Assembly: GCA_024690695.1 (NCBI GenBank)
Contig: JAILOS010000079.1
Location: forward strand, 1 to 7,098
DNA length: 7,098 nucleotides
Origin: Oscillospiraceae bacterium
GTDB taxonomy: Bacteria; Bacillota_A; Clostridia; Oscillospirales; Oscillospiraceae
Direction of reading: 5' to 3'
Shown: in pieces, positions 6,954 through 7,098 of the stretch
Layout of the letters: each line of letters starts with the position of its first letter
Numbering within the stretch: the stretch's first letter is position 1
Translations under genes and position numbers: made by a program
The notes under the pieces: model-generated
Database searches by the model: none
Told to the model about the DNA's origin: nothing
What the model saw: only the letters and a program-made list of their open reading frames with translations

Positions 6954-7098
6954 TCAGCGAAACGCTTTTTCAATCAGCTCGTCGCCGAAGGCCGTCAGCG
7001 CCTCGAAGTCCATCCGCGGTCGGATCAGCGCCTCCAGCGCGTCGTGGGCCTCGCCCGCCCAGCGCAGCGCCGCGCCTGCCTGCTCCAGCGCGGCCTGC
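6954..7098 (-). CDS. Unidentified protein, C-terminal 47 residues (partial)
   Basis: On the minus strand an open frame enters from the right edge and ends at TGA (complement of 6954-6956), giving 47 visible residues that end in MDFEALTAFGDELIEKAFR. The composition is alanine/leucine/glutamate-rich and probably helical, with third codon positions mostly G or C as in the neighbouring genes. It faces the BspA-like gene tail to tail across the terminator. It is too short to assign a family, and I do not recognise it. The case for a real gene rests on the unbroken frame, plausible protein composition and the position of its stop just beyond the terminator. Confidence 0.6.
   Translation of the reverse strand, partial: QAALEQAGAALRWAGEAHDALEALIRPRMDFEALTAFGDELIEKAFR

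Overview
This GC-rich window looks like chromosomal DNA from a Clostridia-type Firmicute, probably a gut member of the Oscillospiraceae/Ruminococcaceae or a relative. This is inference. It rests on the Firmicutes-like DnaK tail, perfect sigma-A type promoters (TTGACA-17 bp-TACAAT), and a secreted BspA-like leucine-rich-repeat protein with fibronectin-type domains, a protein class common in gut Clostridia. No tRNA, rRNA, CRISPR array or recognisable transposase is visible.

Layout. Positions 1-1013 hold the 3' part of dnaK (Hsp70). A 196-bp spacer follows, with a strong hairpin and a REP-like palindrome, then complete dnaJ (1210-2364; Hsp40) on the same strand. This is the usual dnaK-dnaJ heat-shock order; DnaJ delivers clients to DnaK and stimulates its ATPase. 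A 12-bp stem terminator closes the unit. A perfect promoter (2428-2456) then drives a polytopic membrane protein of the O-antigen ligase/polymerase (Wzy_C-like) superfamily with a soluble TPR-like C-terminal tail (2493-4184). A second perfect promoter (4181-4209), whose -35 box overlaps the stop codon of that gene, drives a secreted 866-residue BspA-like protein (4266-6866). This protein has a signal peptide, an acidic linker, about 14 LRR_5-type repeats and four Fn3-like domains arranged A-B-A-B as an exact-length 537-bp tandem duplication. A strong terminator (6888-6932) follows. The window ends in the last 47 codons of an unidentified convergent gene on the minus strand.

Functionally there are two unrelated parts: a cytosolic chaperone operon, and two envelope/exterior genes (glycan polymer ligation or polymerisation, and a secreted adhesion-type protein) that may or may not cooperate. 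I do not see a convincing undescribed system. The points most worth a second look are the A6G8 tract at the membrane-protein ribosome binding site, the recent tandem duplication in the BspA-like gene, and the unusual dnaJ leader (REP-like palindrome, no proper Shine-Dalgarno).
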